From NCBI RefSeq assembly GCF_023101765.2, contig NC_064212.1, positions 8,742,001 through 8,806,000 of the forward strand: a DNA stretch of 64,000 nt. The letters are read 5' to 3'. This DNA comes from Spodoptera frugiperda (Eukaryota; Arthropoda; Insecta; Lepidoptera; Noctuidae). The notes beneath the pieces were generated by a model, which saw nothing but the letters and a program-made list of their open reading frames with translations, had not been told where the DNA came from and did not search any database. Of this stretch, positions 1 to 12,280 are shown piece after piece; positions within the stretch are counted from its first letter, which is position 1; every line of letters starts with the position of its first letter. Position numbers and translations under genes: made by a program.

Positions 1-940
1 GAATCCAAATTCCACACGATTACTAAGAATCTCGAAACCAAAAACCCAATAGGTAATTTCCCAACGCAAGAACAAGAACCTGATTCAGGATGTGCAACAA
101 ACTACTTCGAATTTTCCTCATTGTTTCTACTACTTATTTAGTTAATATTTTATTTCCTGCTGCCAATTACTTTGAAACCCTATCTTTATCTTTAGGAAAT
201 ATCCTGAAACCATTAATGATGCCAAGTTATGGTCAAACGAGTATCAGTAAGAGCCATTAAAAAGAAATTACAACAATTAATAACAATGCAGTTCACGAGA
301 AGTATTTTGTTTGCGAGAAATTATTTTCCTCGTGGTAATTATTCAGGTAGTAAAAGTTTCCAGGGTCATTTCATCTCAACGAAAGCGATGTTAAATTGAA
401 GTACCTTCAAGTTACTGACATTTTGAGGTTCAGAGCAGAAATATGTAGTTTAAAACAGGTTAAATGCTTGGCAATAAAAATATATTTCCACTTATGTATT
501 TAATAAAACTCTTACGTATTTCTCACTCTCAAGGATTCTTGAGAAAATATTTCTTTTTAACAGATGTCTTGTGGGTCGAATCCAAAATTATAATACCGAG
601 TCAGCTACAATGAAATGCCGCTGATAACGACACATTAACATAAACAGACGTGATGATTACATTTATTAAATGGAAACTTTATTTGTTATTGGTACAACTT
701 AAAAAATGAAAACATGTGTAAAGAAAGCATGATACGAATATTACAAAATCATTGCAGGTCATACATTACTTTAATGTCAAGACCACACCGCATGCCCACC
801 AAGAGTACGCGCGTAAGTATAAGAAAATTAAAATCTTATTAAAAAATTCAATCATAAAAAACAAGATCACAGTTTTGGGTCATTGTTTTTGTCCGTAAAT
901 CCGGTCATTCAGCGCATGCGAAACAGGCCGATGCTATGTC
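1..940. other. AT-rich non-coding stretch
   Basis: No gene, recognisable repeat terminus or RNA gene was seen. A tRNA T-arm-like string near 575-585 lacks any tRNA fold around it. The final 30 bases contain an NRF1-like GCGCATGCG at 912-920, leading into the CpG-rich block that follows. Confidence 0.6.
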
Positions 941-1690
941 GTCGGAGCGGCGCGCGGCGCGGCGCGGCCCGTGCCCGCGCGGGCGCCTTTCACCGCAGGT
1001 CGTAGGTCAGGGCGCGCTCAGGTGCTCCGCCCTCGGCACCCCGCGCCCCGCGCCCCGCGCCCCTTGTCCACCCGCGCCGCACTAACGGCCCGCCACCATT
1101 GCCCTATTCAGCTGTCGTCGCGAAAACAACATCGCCGCCGCTGGGAACAACAACACTTATGAATTATTCTGCCGCTCTGTACTGCTTAGAAACAATTACA
1201 AAACAATACGAATTCATAACATAACTTTCACAATGCTCTTTGTACGCCTTCAGCGCTCCGTGCTCTCGTTTGTTGCACTATGGCAGGCGAGCGCTATGCG
1301 GGCCATCTTCGCCGTTCTCTTAGACAAATCGCATAATGTGCATGAATGTATTACATAGAAACTAGAAAGTTTGTTACCAAAATGTTGGCGGCAATGTTTC
1401 GCAGCATCAACGCGATAATTTCCTGTTGCTAAGATGACGATCGAATCAATTTGGCGTGGAGTGTGCAGCGCGTTGCGTATGGTGGCGGTGCCGCGGTGGC
1501 GTGTGAGATGCATCGTTAAGTTAATGCGGCCGTAACGGCGGAAGCTGCGCATAGCGTTAGCGAGCTTTCGGCGGTTCCCACGGCGCCCCTCCCCGCGCCC
1601 GCCTGGTTACACAATGCGAGGTGAACGCGGATCTAAGCAATCGCTTAACCTCGCCCACTGCGCGCGCGCCGCACCGCTTCACCACCACAA
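905..1690. promoter_or_regulatory. CpG-rich block, possible promoter or first-exon region
   Basis: GC content rises sharply above the AT-rich surroundings, with many CpG dinucleotides and a short tandem GC repeat of 7-bp units (CCCCGCG type) near 1035-1062. An NRF1-like GCGCATGCG lies at its left edge (912-920). Such blocks in insect genomes often mark promoters or 5' exons of large-intron genes. Open frames here (for example 971-1162 on plus and 1250-1552 on minus) look like by-products of GC richness, since no domain or codon pattern is recognisable. Direction of transcription cannot be decided. Confidence 0.4.
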
Positions 1691-4219
1691 CTCCGCAACA
1701 CGATGCACCTCCACGCTGACACCACAGTTTCATAAAACACCAATAAACAGTATCGCACTGTTATACAACATTGTACTAACGTTTACATAAATTAGTGTCA
1801 GTCGCATTTTTAATGTGCATATTTGAATTTAAATTAAACTTATTTCTAGACACAAATAAGGCTAACCTGTTTAGATCTAGACTTGTGCTTTTAAACAAGT
1901 ACTTTGTAATTAGCTTTTTGAAATTGCATTAACAATTTCGTTCTTACATGTTCTCAAAAACGAAAGCAATATGTAATTATGTGTGTATTATAGTCTCACA
2001 ATAATACCTTATGAAAATGTTCGACTTATGACACTCGATGACGGACTGACGGACGTACCGTCATGCGTCGGGCCGGAAGATTGCAATGAGTACTTTCTTT
2101 ACATCCGGCAGTTCAGCCGGGGTCACGACCGATCTTTTTGTCCAGCCTCCAGGCTGAATGCATGCGGCCCGTGCGTGATTATGTTCGACGCGCTTAATTA
2201 TGCTGTCACATCGTCACTTGATGGGCGATAGTGAAAGCGAACGATACTTGCCGTAATAATAGACGAAAAATATGAGTATATCTACACGAGAGTGGACACT
2301 GCGCAGGCGCAACCTCGCCATGGCTTCATCACACAAACCGGTGATTTCTTAACATTAAGAGTTGTATCACGTTGATAGCACGTGCATAAGAAATTAATGT
2401 GTTTTCGGCAAATTATTCAGTCTAGTCGTTATACATACATAATAAGCGACGGAAAAAACCTACTTATTGGATAAGCATTCGGTCACATTATTTTAATGAA
2501 GATAAATCACGACAAACCGAACAGAAGCGGTGACAGGCTGAGTGTGGGTATCGACAGAAACAAGACACTGTGCGCTGTGCAGTGAATTCAATCCCGGCCG
2601 TGTATCAATGTGTTCTTCAATATATTTACACAATTTACGACTGACTGGACTGGTAAAGGGATATATTGTCTCGCTAACACATCCTTAATAATGCAGCGAC
2701 AGGCACTGTCAACGTACGCTAACTTAATGTGGGGGATGGTTAAAAGAAAGAAAAATTACCTACAGATATACAAGGTGAAAAATCCTTACGTCTGATATAT
2801 TTCAAACAAAGAGTCTTCCCAAACAGTTTTTGTTAAAAATATTCGTCAAAACAATGCCGTTATCGTGAATTTGTAACAAAAACTAGCAGAAGGTTTTGTT
2901 ACGTCGAGATGACATGTGAAGATCTCTTTTGTTGGCTTAAATTGTTGTGAAGAAATTGCCGCCGTATTTCTTTGTGTTACATTCCGCCTTAGTCGTCTGC
3001 CATATTTATTTGAGCAAGCTGTAAACTTACGAACAGGTTCAAGTTTACTTACTCTCCATTGTTGTCGGAGCACGCGCATAACTCCCGGGTAATTTCCGTC
3101 TGTATACATAATATTTGACAAGAAATTACGGAAGTCTGTCTCGAAAATTGAAACCGTGTCATAATTTACTGAAACTATAGCCAAACAACCGATACGCTCA
3201 TATTATTGTGTTATTCCATCTCTGTTCGATGCGGTAGTAAAAATGAGACAAAGAATATTCGCTCTTGATTTAAGTATTAAAAAGAACAGTTCTCGATTCG
3301 GTCGATGTGAGCGCAGAATTTCCATGTGCGGGTTCGGTTCCGGCTTCGAAATAGTCCGGTCCTCCTTGAAAACGCCGCAGAATCCGACGGGCTCGACCGC
3401 AATCTTTTAGATCATCGTCTATATACGTACTTACCTACTATAACACATTTTATTATTTACGGCGAAGCAGGTTTGTATAACGGAGAACAAATTCGATTTC
3501 AACCAATATTGTTTGCGGTTTATAGTTTTACACATGTCGGACGCTTCGGTCGTGAGCTTGTGAGAAATCTTCTCTTTAATTAGGAAACGTTATGTAAACA
3601 GAGTTGTTATGTAATAATCTAGTATGGTCGGAGGTCCTCGACCCCGCGACAAAAGCTTCGCTACATCGTAGTCGTAGCTGAATTGTGTAAGCACAAGTTT
3701 TTACCAATCATTGGGAGATGACAGCGCGTGACGCGAACGGCCGCGGCGCGCGGCGCGTGGGTGACGAGCGCGTCAAGTGTGCAATATGCCGCACTTATTC
3801 ATAAGTACATTTGTACATACCGATGTAACTAATACATATTGTATTTCATACGACGCGTAACAGAATAAATTGTTCGGAATAATTATGTTAATTGAGAAAC
3901 GACATTCGGTCTAACTTGTGACAGTCTATTTATTTTGCGGCTCAAAGTTTTTTGTCACTTTCAGAGAACACAATAGCAGTTTTGCTTACAATAATGGTTT
4001 TATTTTAAATGGTATATTATTTCACGGGACAATAAATAGCATTTCAGTTAGACATTAGATAATTTAGATGATTTATGAACTGAGCTTTGTGCTTTTAACG
4101 CAATGTTCAAAATTGTTTAGATTATCTTTGTTGATGTTCAAAAATAAAGTTAAATAATGAACTCTTAATGTTAACCAGGCTTACTTAGTAGGAAAAAAAT
4201 ATATAATTATAAGTTTGAA
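1691..4219. other. non-coding stretch with small GC-rich patches
   Basis: No convincing gene was seen. A perfect NRF1-type site TGCGCAGGCGCA lies at 2300-2311. A short CpG-rich patch is at about 3730-3775. Open frames of 60-110 codons here show no recognisable domain. Confidence 0.5.
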
Positions 4220-4330
4220 ATTGCCGACGCATTGAGCAAGCGTGGCGAATAATACCTACTCAAATCTTCTCCGTGTGAGAAGAGGCCTTTGGTCAGTAGT
4301 GGCCACTTATAGGCTGTTAATGTGAAATAG
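4220..4330 (+). repeat. retroposon 3'-end fragment (LINE/SINE-like)
   Basis: The segment containing CTTCTCCGTGTGAGAAGAGG, followed by a stretch resembling ..GTCAGTAGTGG..TATAGGCTG, matches in pattern the 3' ends of dispersed retroposons common in Lepidoptera. Family recognition is from memory and the copy is short and degenerate, so the family name is left open. Confidence 0.45.
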
Positions 4331-4874
4331 TTATCATATGAAATTTATATCTCTTGGGTATAGTAGGTAGAGGATAAGTAGTAGTATGTAGAATATCTTA
4401 CTTTCCATAATTTTTCCTTTTCCTGATATTAGGAATAATTAACAATCAAACTAAAACAATACTAATAACTCGCATTGAACCACCGTGCAGCCACAACAAG
4501 GCTTCTACATTCTAACACAATTACAATTAATTCTAATACCACATTTAATTACATCTCTAAGCAAATTAACATAAATGTTTCGTTTTACTGTTTAAGTATT
4601 ACAGAACCAAAGAATTATTCTTACACGTCCACATCCGGATAGCAATGAGCGGCCATTAAATAAATAGTTCCACAGTAAATAGTTCATAATTACGCACAGT
4701 ATTTACCTTATACATAGCCTCTTGTAGTCTAGGATCAGGCCTCATCACTGTAATGACATAAACGCTAGAACACCCCGTGTAAAGTAAATATATAAAGTAC
4801 AGAGGTACATGGAAAATGGAAGGAACTTAATCACGAATTGGGTACTTAATACCTGATTATATAATCTTTTTTTA

Positions 4875-4983
4875 CACGTTGTCCCTCACTAGGATTTTCT
4901 CCTGTGCCGTGGGTGCGTTTACAAACATACAAGTTCTCATACAGTTGACACCCAGACCCAAAACAACAATTTGTGGATCACAA
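4875..4983 (-). repeat. SINE 3' portion, same family as 27942-28050
   Basis: Read on the minus strand, the segment carries the CCACAAATTGTTGTTTTGGG core followed by GTCTGGGTGTC and CACCCACGGCACAGGAGAAA. The copy at 27942-28050 has the tRNA-like head and the start of this body. The overlap between the two copies is the ATCCACAAATTGTTG-type stretch. This is a tRNA-derived SINE family frequent in lepidopteran genomes; assignment is from recalled family features. Confidence 0.6.
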
Positions 4984-6128
4984 TCAGTTAATGAATGGGG
5001 GATAGAGGTACTAATGAAAAAGGACGTATTGCTACATACACACCTATGCTTACTCTAATCGGTAAAAAACAAGATGTGTTTAACAAAGTGACTCATCACG
5101 TTCACTTAAAGATTTGAGTAGGCCAGGTATTTCCCTGTTCAATATCTGTACTTTGAACAAAAAAGAATTAAGATGAAACTTGAAATGCTTGAGGGGAAAT
5201 TCCTCGAACCATTATAGGATTTAAGAGACTTGGGAAAATCACTTTTAAATAAAAAAGAAAATGTTTTTGATATTTCCCAAGTTCAAGAATTCAATGCTGT
5301 GACTTATGTTCTTACCATAAATGATAACTCAATAATAACATTATTTTGATAATATTATGATATTGGTATTTTACTTCACTTTAAATATAATACACCTACA
5401 ATAAAATACGAAAATGATTATAAAATATATTTTTAAAATACATTTTCCATCTTTTTAGATTGTGAATCACTAGAAAGTTATATCTATCTAAAAGCTACTA
5501 TAGTGGGGTGTAAACTTTTTTACCATTTGTTTTATATTTTCTGTTTTCGTACCCAAATTGTGTTCAAAATTGTAATACACAAAAAAATGTGTTTAACATA
5601 AATTGTATTACACATCTTCATGTTAACAGTTTGTACAATTGTACATAGGCACATTTATAAATCAGTTTGTAAAGCTATGTCAAGCTCACAGGTTACTTAT
5701 TAAAACAATATTTTATGACTCAACTTTAAGTGTTAGTACTTAATAGTATTTTACAATATCAGCAGGATTCAGGATGTAGAAGTAATTGTTCCATCAGGTC
5801 ACTGCTGAGCCGGATCTTGCGGTTTATTTAGGCTTTAACATATAGACAATTCCTGGTTATATTATTGGAATACATAACCGTTTTTGTAACTTATTTTTTT
5901 ATTTACTATTAATTTTTTTAGTAACCTGTTTTTCCTTTTATTTCAATTTTATTTTTATAATTATAGGTTTTGTGTATGTTAATGTAATTAGTTTGTTAAA
6001 CCGTGTTAACATATTAATAATACATAAATTAATTAATTAATTTAAAGGATTTTATTTCTTGGAAACCACATTATTTAGAGTTTTTTAAACTTTATTATCA
6101 TACACTCTTACCTGTATCGTTTAAACCT
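4984..6128. other. AT-rich non-coding stretch
   Basis: Long A/T-rich runs, no open frame with recognisable content, no repeat termini noted. Confidence 0.5.
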
Positions 6129-6345
6129 TTCCTTTTTATGGAATAAGCCGGTAATCAGTAGGATTACCTAATTATAAGCAATCGCCGCCGCTTTTAGACA
6201 CCTGAAATACTAGGGGCGTTATAAGTGCGTAGGCGGCCTTTTGGAGCTTGGGATTTTGAGGTTTTGGGGATTCGGGGTTTAGAGAGATTGGGGAGGGGGT
6301 TATTGGGCTTCCAATAACCTCACTTACAAGACAAAGACTACAAGA
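6129..6345 (+). repeat. dispersed retroposon copy (family A)
   Basis: The block starts around CTTTTTATGGAATAAGCCGG, contains GCAATCGCCGCCG and GGCGGCCTTTTGG, then a G-rich GGGATT..GGGGATTCGGGG run and TTATTGGGCTTCC. A second, independently diverged copy lies at 11631-11795 in the same orientation. The order of motifs matches a high-copy lepidopteran retroposon. I am confident that it is repetitive, less so about its class. Confidence 0.55.
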
Positions 6346-6970
6346 TATTCTTTATTATCATTTTATTATTAGAAACACAACTGCAAAATAAACTTGGTAT
6401 TTTTTTAAAGCTGCAAGTATATTTACGTATTTTCACACGAACGATTGTTTTATGCATAGAAATTAATAAAATCTAATAAACTATTCAAATTATAATGAGC
6501 TATTTTCAGCCTCTACAACAAAGAAGCTATTTTATATAATTGATTTGCAACAAACTAGTTTTTAATATATTCATTTAACATCTATATTCTATATTTAACT
6601 CCAACACTTGAATCATGACCATAGATTGATTTCTGCATATTTATTATTGTCTAGGCGTAAAAATAGCTATAAATATTGTTATTTCCTTCATAAAAAAATG
6701 AATATTCTTTATAATATTTCCTCATTGGAAGCCTAAAACAAACAGTTCCGAAGCCTTACATTCCAATTGTAGATAAAGCTTAGAAACTTTTGAACACAAA
6801 GACGAGATCTCTATCTGAGTTCATGGTTCATACTCATTGTTCGGCTTGTGTCGCAAATACTCAGTGCGTACTCAGTCCTCGCTGGTATACTGAACGTGGA
6901 GTATAGAGGTCAGGAGTGCCAGGTTATACAATCATACTGACAAAACTGTCATTGGAAAAATAATTTCATC
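6346..6970. other. AT-rich non-coding stretch
   Basis: Nothing recognisable beyond A/T-rich sequence. Confidence 0.4.
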
Positions 6971-7135
6971 ATTTAATATTATAAATGTGAAAGTTTGTTT
7001 GTTTGGATGTTTGTCCGTCAATCACGCTGAAATTACTGAATGGACTGAGTATGAGCTAACTCCAAAGTGAAAGGATACTTTTTATCCCACGAAAACGCGG
7101 ACGATGTCGCTGGCAGTAGCGAGTAAGTAAAATAT
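6971..7135 (+). repeat. degenerate Helitron-like repeat fragment
   Basis: The segment beginning near TATTATAAATGTGAAAGTTT, then GTTTGTTTGGATGTTTGTCC, GTCAATCACGCTGAAA and ACGAAAACGCGGACGATGTC, follows the order of motifs in common lepidopteran Helitron relatives. The 3' part retains a GC-rich hairpin-like tract but no clean CTAG end, so it is a decayed or rearranged copy. Confidence 0.45.
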
Positions 7136-9299
7136 TTCTTTTTTAATTTACCCTTTGCACCTTTTATTTCACTCATTCATTTCAAAGACAATTCTAAAAA
7201 TTATTAACTAGTCTGTCCATCTTTTATCAATAAGATAATGATTACAGTAGGCCAGTTATAAGCTACGTGATTGTGAATTAATTATGAATAGCCTAGGGGC
7301 AGTATGTGCTAAGATAAAGACTTACATGGAGATAAGTGGGTACTCCTAGCGTCTATACTCTTTAATGCTAAGTATCTCGTATCTACTCATACTTGAGCTG
7401 TCAATTTTCAGTTTCTATTCATAGATCATACGGAAGTTATCGACGATCGACTGTGATGGTCTTAAATATTATTTGATTGAACACTATATCCGCGTTTAAA
7501 CCTAATGATATCTTTAAATCTTATTTATTATTCCGATTCCGATATATGAGATATATTATTTATTGTTAAGTTCTTAGAACGCCTCATTGGTCAGAAAGGT
7601 AAATAAAAGTGGCAACTAATAACTTATGAGGTATTTTTTCTTTTAATAACTATCGCGAGACATACTAACTTAGAAGAGAAAAGCTCTACTAGTTTCGAGT
7701 CACAGAGGGACTCTTTATCATGGGCAGCGGGCGTAGACGCAGCGACATCGCGTCCTTTAATAAAATGTGAGTAAACTATGACTTTTAGTTAAGTTCTGAG
7801 GTTTTCGATATCAATATTGTCAGTCGAATGGAGTATGCTATTATTAAAGTTCGCTCGGTTTACGTTACAATTAGGTAATAGTAACACGTCGAAAATAGCA
7901 AGCGAGGTGTTCTGTCGAATTCTTTGGGAAACCCAGTTTTTCATAGATTCACAGACGATTTTCTTGGTGGAAAATTGTAACTATTACACAATCACTTTAA
8001 ATATTACTAAAGGAATGTACCTCATAATTATCAATAAACATATTTAAAATAGATATCTTCTATTGGTAAATATATCTAAACCGATAATAAAATTCATTAA
8101 TTTTATTATTACAATAGTAAACTGCGCGTGGGCTGCGGTTGCAATTACGAAACAATAGCCAATATGAATTAGAGCCGACATTTTTTGTGACCTCTACTCG
8201 CAATTTCTTCATCTTCACCACGATTATTTGAAGAAATTATATAAATTATGGCGTCTATAAAGGCTCTAACACTCTGATTGCAAATCTCAAGTAATAAAAA
8301 TCAAATAAGTAACTGCAATTCTTGTATATCAATCAATTCATCTGAAATGGTCAATATACAACAAATACATAAAACATGACTCAACTAGAAACGCAATTCA
8401 TCTTCGCAATGACTTTTTATATGTTATAATAAGGATATTGATTTAAATACTGTAAGCTACACACATAAATTGAAACGATTCACATAAAAAGTAAATAATA
8501 GTGTTGGTCACACACCTCCCCTGACACTTTAATAAAATATCGCACACTTATTGTGGTGTCCGTACTCATATATCGAGCTTAACACTATTAATATGGAAAG
8601 CAACAATCGATACTTGAAAATAAACTCGGCATTCTTATTCGATTTAATATTCGAGCCGAAGACAATGGGCATAAGTATTATGTATTCATTCGATTTATAT
8701 GTTGTCACATTAGTGCTGTGGAAATGTTGTAGAGTTACCGCTTCTGGTCACAAGAAATATTGCACGTCAGCCAACATGGCGGACGGCTTGCAACGGACAC
8801 ACACACTCGCAGACGGCCTATCTATTATGTAAAAATGGCATTCATAAATCATCTGCGTGATCAATTTACAGTATACGGCCACGCAGTGTGGGCTGAATGA
8901 GTTTAGGCGATAAATTTGAATAAAAATAACAGGCAGCCCATGTTCTCGTTCCTTTCGCAATAACAATCGGTCACATATGCATATTTTAATACAATAATTT
9001 GTTATCATTACTCATATTGAAAGTTCTTCGCCATTGATTGCCTCCGAAGTGACCGTATCCTCAATTGAAATAACGAATACACACACACACACACAAAAAG
9101 TGAAGTTTAACCTCTTAATTGGAGGATACCATGAATATGGAGGCTTTTGTTAATAGGAAAAAAACCTCTTGTCAGCTAATCCTCTTTATCTTTTTTTTCT
9201 TTACGTTTTATATGATTAAAATCATATAGAGGAAAACGGTGTTGTTTTTATATTTACCATGAAAATTTTCAATTGATAAGCTTTTTTTGCCAATATAAT
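7136..9299. other. non-coding stretch
   Basis: No recognisable gene. A YY1-like AACATGGCGG core is at 8773-8782, and a short (AC)n microsatellite lies near 9080-9096. Open frames at 7817-8047, 8551-8832 and 8748-9008 have no domain features and AT-driven composition. Confidence 0.45.
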
Positions 9300-9302
9300 A
9301 TT

Positions 9303-9331
9303 CAAAGACTTCTAAGTAGAAGAAGTCTTTG
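9303..9331. repeat. perfect 11-bp stem hairpin
   Basis: CAAAGACTTCT at 9303-9313 is followed after a 7-base loop by its exact reverse complement at 9321-9331. It is too short for a microRNA precursor and may be a MITE relic or chance. Confidence 0.6.
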
Positions 9332-11630
9332 GTGCTTTTAGGATCCCACAGAGCTCGAGGAAGTCTGTTAAAAATGATTACAGTATTATATATATTATGT
9401 ATGTTTGTTCACACAACTGCGATGAAAGTATACAAGCAAACACAAAATAATAACGAATATTTTAAACACAGGTAACAACCGTCCCGCGGTGACGCAACGC
9501 CGATAACTTCCGTGCATAAAACATAAAATACGGTGAGGTGAGAAAACTTCAGCGCTTTTTACCTTAGCGTACACAAATTGTCATAGTTGATTACGGTATT
9601 TATGTACGGTTGTGATGTGCGGTGCCAGGCGCGTACAGTGAGAGGGCCACCGAGGCTATCAAACCGATACATCATTAATTAATACCGAACTGTCATGGGA
9701 AGTGTTGCCCAAGACAATCTGTGGACAGAGTTAGGATTGATGGCCCCTCTGTGCCGGGCTTACATGACTTATGGATGAGCAGATTAACATAACGTTATTA
9801 AACATTCATTCCGAACGATTAATGAAACTCTTCGATTGTTTAACTTCGTTTATTCAGCAGTTTTTTGTGTAATTTAAAACGTTTTTTGAGTTACGTAACA
9901 ACAATTTGTCTGGTGTCCCAAAATTTGGCTCTGAAGAAATAATCTAAATTGGTGTGTCCAATAACTTTACATGAATAATAAACATTAAACGTTTGCTTGA
10001 TTTGCATTTTTTATTTGTGTATATACATATGTTCAAATCGGTAGTTTAATAACGAAAGACAATCTAAAGTTGATAGACTCTAAAGTTACTTCCATTACGG
10101 AGATGCGTTTCGTCACCGCAACTTGTTTCTAAGCGCTAAGTTAATGCAAAGTTATTAGTCTTTCTTGTTTATATTTTCTTACTACACATATCCTCACTCA
10201 TTGACCAACACGTGATTCATCAAGTTAAGTCAGCTGTACAAGTACGCCTATGCATATATGAATAAGCCTGCATACGTAAGTAATAATGTATGTATTAAGC
10301 TCAATTTTCAGTACACCCAAAGCTTTAATTGGTTTGCACATAAATCATTATACACATTATCTTGTTCAGATTTGGTTATTTAGTAAGTTACAGTTAATTC
10401 AATAACTGACGTCCTGGGAACCTTATGATAGGTCATATCGTGCGCTTACTAATGAGATCACGAGCAATTCTTTGAGCGGACAATACAATGGGGCGGAATA
10501 CGTTCAGAACTTCTAATAGCGAAGAATAATGTAATCGCACTCACGTGCATGAGTATTGAGTGTGTTATGTATTAGTTGGGTATGCTCGCTGCTGTCAGTC
10601 ATTCTTTGCAATCATAATTTCTGCGATATATCGGTGATTCAGCTGCCAGTCTCGCCGTTCTAGGAACATATTGACAGGTATTACGAAAATGTTTACAGGT
10701 TCTCCAGTCTTGAACATCTTAGTTATAAAATCTTTTGTGAAAGTGTTAGGTTTAGCTGTGAATATCTCTATATTTATATATTAGCTAAACGTGACGTAGT
10801 TACTAGTAAATAGTAGTTTTTCAGCCAATTAGGTTCTGGTGATATATCGTACGCGTTATTTATTAGCAATGTGATTAAGTCGTTACATTGGCCTGGTCCT
10901 GTTACTTTCTGTATATGTACGTACTTGTATATATACATGTAAACCTGCTCTGCCCACAGTCCCCTTGTCTGAAACTAATACAGTGCCATTGAACATTTAT
11001 AATTTAATTTCGAATTGAAAGAATGGCCCATTAATTGGACAAATAAAACTAAGAAAAAAATTACCCAAATGACAGATAGACAGATGTAAAGTTTAATGTA
11101 ATAAATTACAATTAGTTAAAATGTAATTTCGTATTATATGTATACATGTATCATGACATTTTATTTCGTAACTTGTTATCTTTCGCGGTAGGTATTTATT
11201 TGACTGAAATATCAGAAGCACATTTTAAGAGATCGATATCTAAACGCGGGCCATTAACAGTTTTGTAAGCGTGGTGCTAGAAATCTGCCCACGACCGACA
11301 ACACTACACGCACTACATTAATGCAAAGCACTTTATAAGATTTATAATTTATTCTAAACTAATAAGCGATAAACTTTTGATCATTTCGATAAACGATTAA
11401 CGTTATAACAGGTGTAGTAACGAGCTGGCCGGTACAATAACGCCACTGATTATTATGTTCTAGCTTTCAAATCACTATTTGTAAATAGCCCTGAATAATT
11501 TACGATAGTAATAACTTATTTGTGAATAAATTATGTGACGTCCGATTTAAGTATGGATAGCAATTTCTGATAATAGTAACAGTATTGAGAAAGATTAAAG
11601 TAGGCGTGCCGATATAAAAATACAATAGAA
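9332..11630. other. AT-rich non-coding stretch
   Basis: No gene or repeat end recognised. Confidence 0.45.
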
Positions 11631-11795
11631 CTTTTTATGGTATAAGCCGGTAAACCTAATAATAAGCAATCGCCGTCACCCATGGACACCCGAAACACCA
11701 CCGGCCGGTCGTGTTGCCGGCCTTTTGGGGATTAGGAATTTAAGAGTTTTTGGAGAATCGGAGATTGGGAAGATTAGGAAGGGGGGTAATAAAAT
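11631..11795 (+). repeat. dispersed retroposon copy (family A)
   Basis: Second copy of the family seen at 6129-6345: CTTTTTATGG.ATAAGCCGG, GCAATCGCCGTC, CCCATGGACACCCGAAACAC, TTGCCGGCCTTTTGGGGATT, and a purine-rich GGGAAGATTAGGAAGGGGGG end. It is diverged from the first copy, so both look old. Confidence 0.55.
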
Positions 11796-12280
11796 TGAGT
11801 TATAGTTAGTCTAGTCTATGTGTCATAGAAAACTCTACGAATAAATAGAAAATGTTCTTTCATAATGGTAGTTTTATTAGTCTAGAACCAAAGGTGTTCA
11901 TTCCTTAACACTTTCACGTAGTGCATCACTTAGTTTTCATCGCTGTCATAAATTGAACGCGTTGATAACTAACACGATTAAACACTAAGCTCGTAAAGTA
12001 GTAACGACACATACTTTAGTCTAAAAATAATAGGTAATAGTTTTAATTTGACATAAATTATACTTTCTTACTTCCTTGTTTAATTCATTAAGTAAAATGT
12101 GTTACGATCGTAAAATTCACATAATTGTAAAATTGACATATTAAGTGCCAGAATAATTATATGGTTTTATCACGACCTTAGTGAATTAATGATTCAGGTT
12201 AACGCAGAAGCTGTATATACGTCTGGTTTTTTCTTTTCCAATTTTTTTCTGAGAGTTAGAGATAATTCAAACACTCCATA

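Noticed and set aside
565..590. tRNA T-arm-like GGGTCGAATCC
   Set aside because: No acceptor, D or anticodon arms can be formed around it.
971..1162. 63-codon Arg/Pro-rich frame
   Set aside because: Composition mirrors the CpG-rich block; no domain and no splice evidence.
9080..9096. (AC)n run
   Set aside because: Ordinary microsatellite; noted within the non-coding stretch only.
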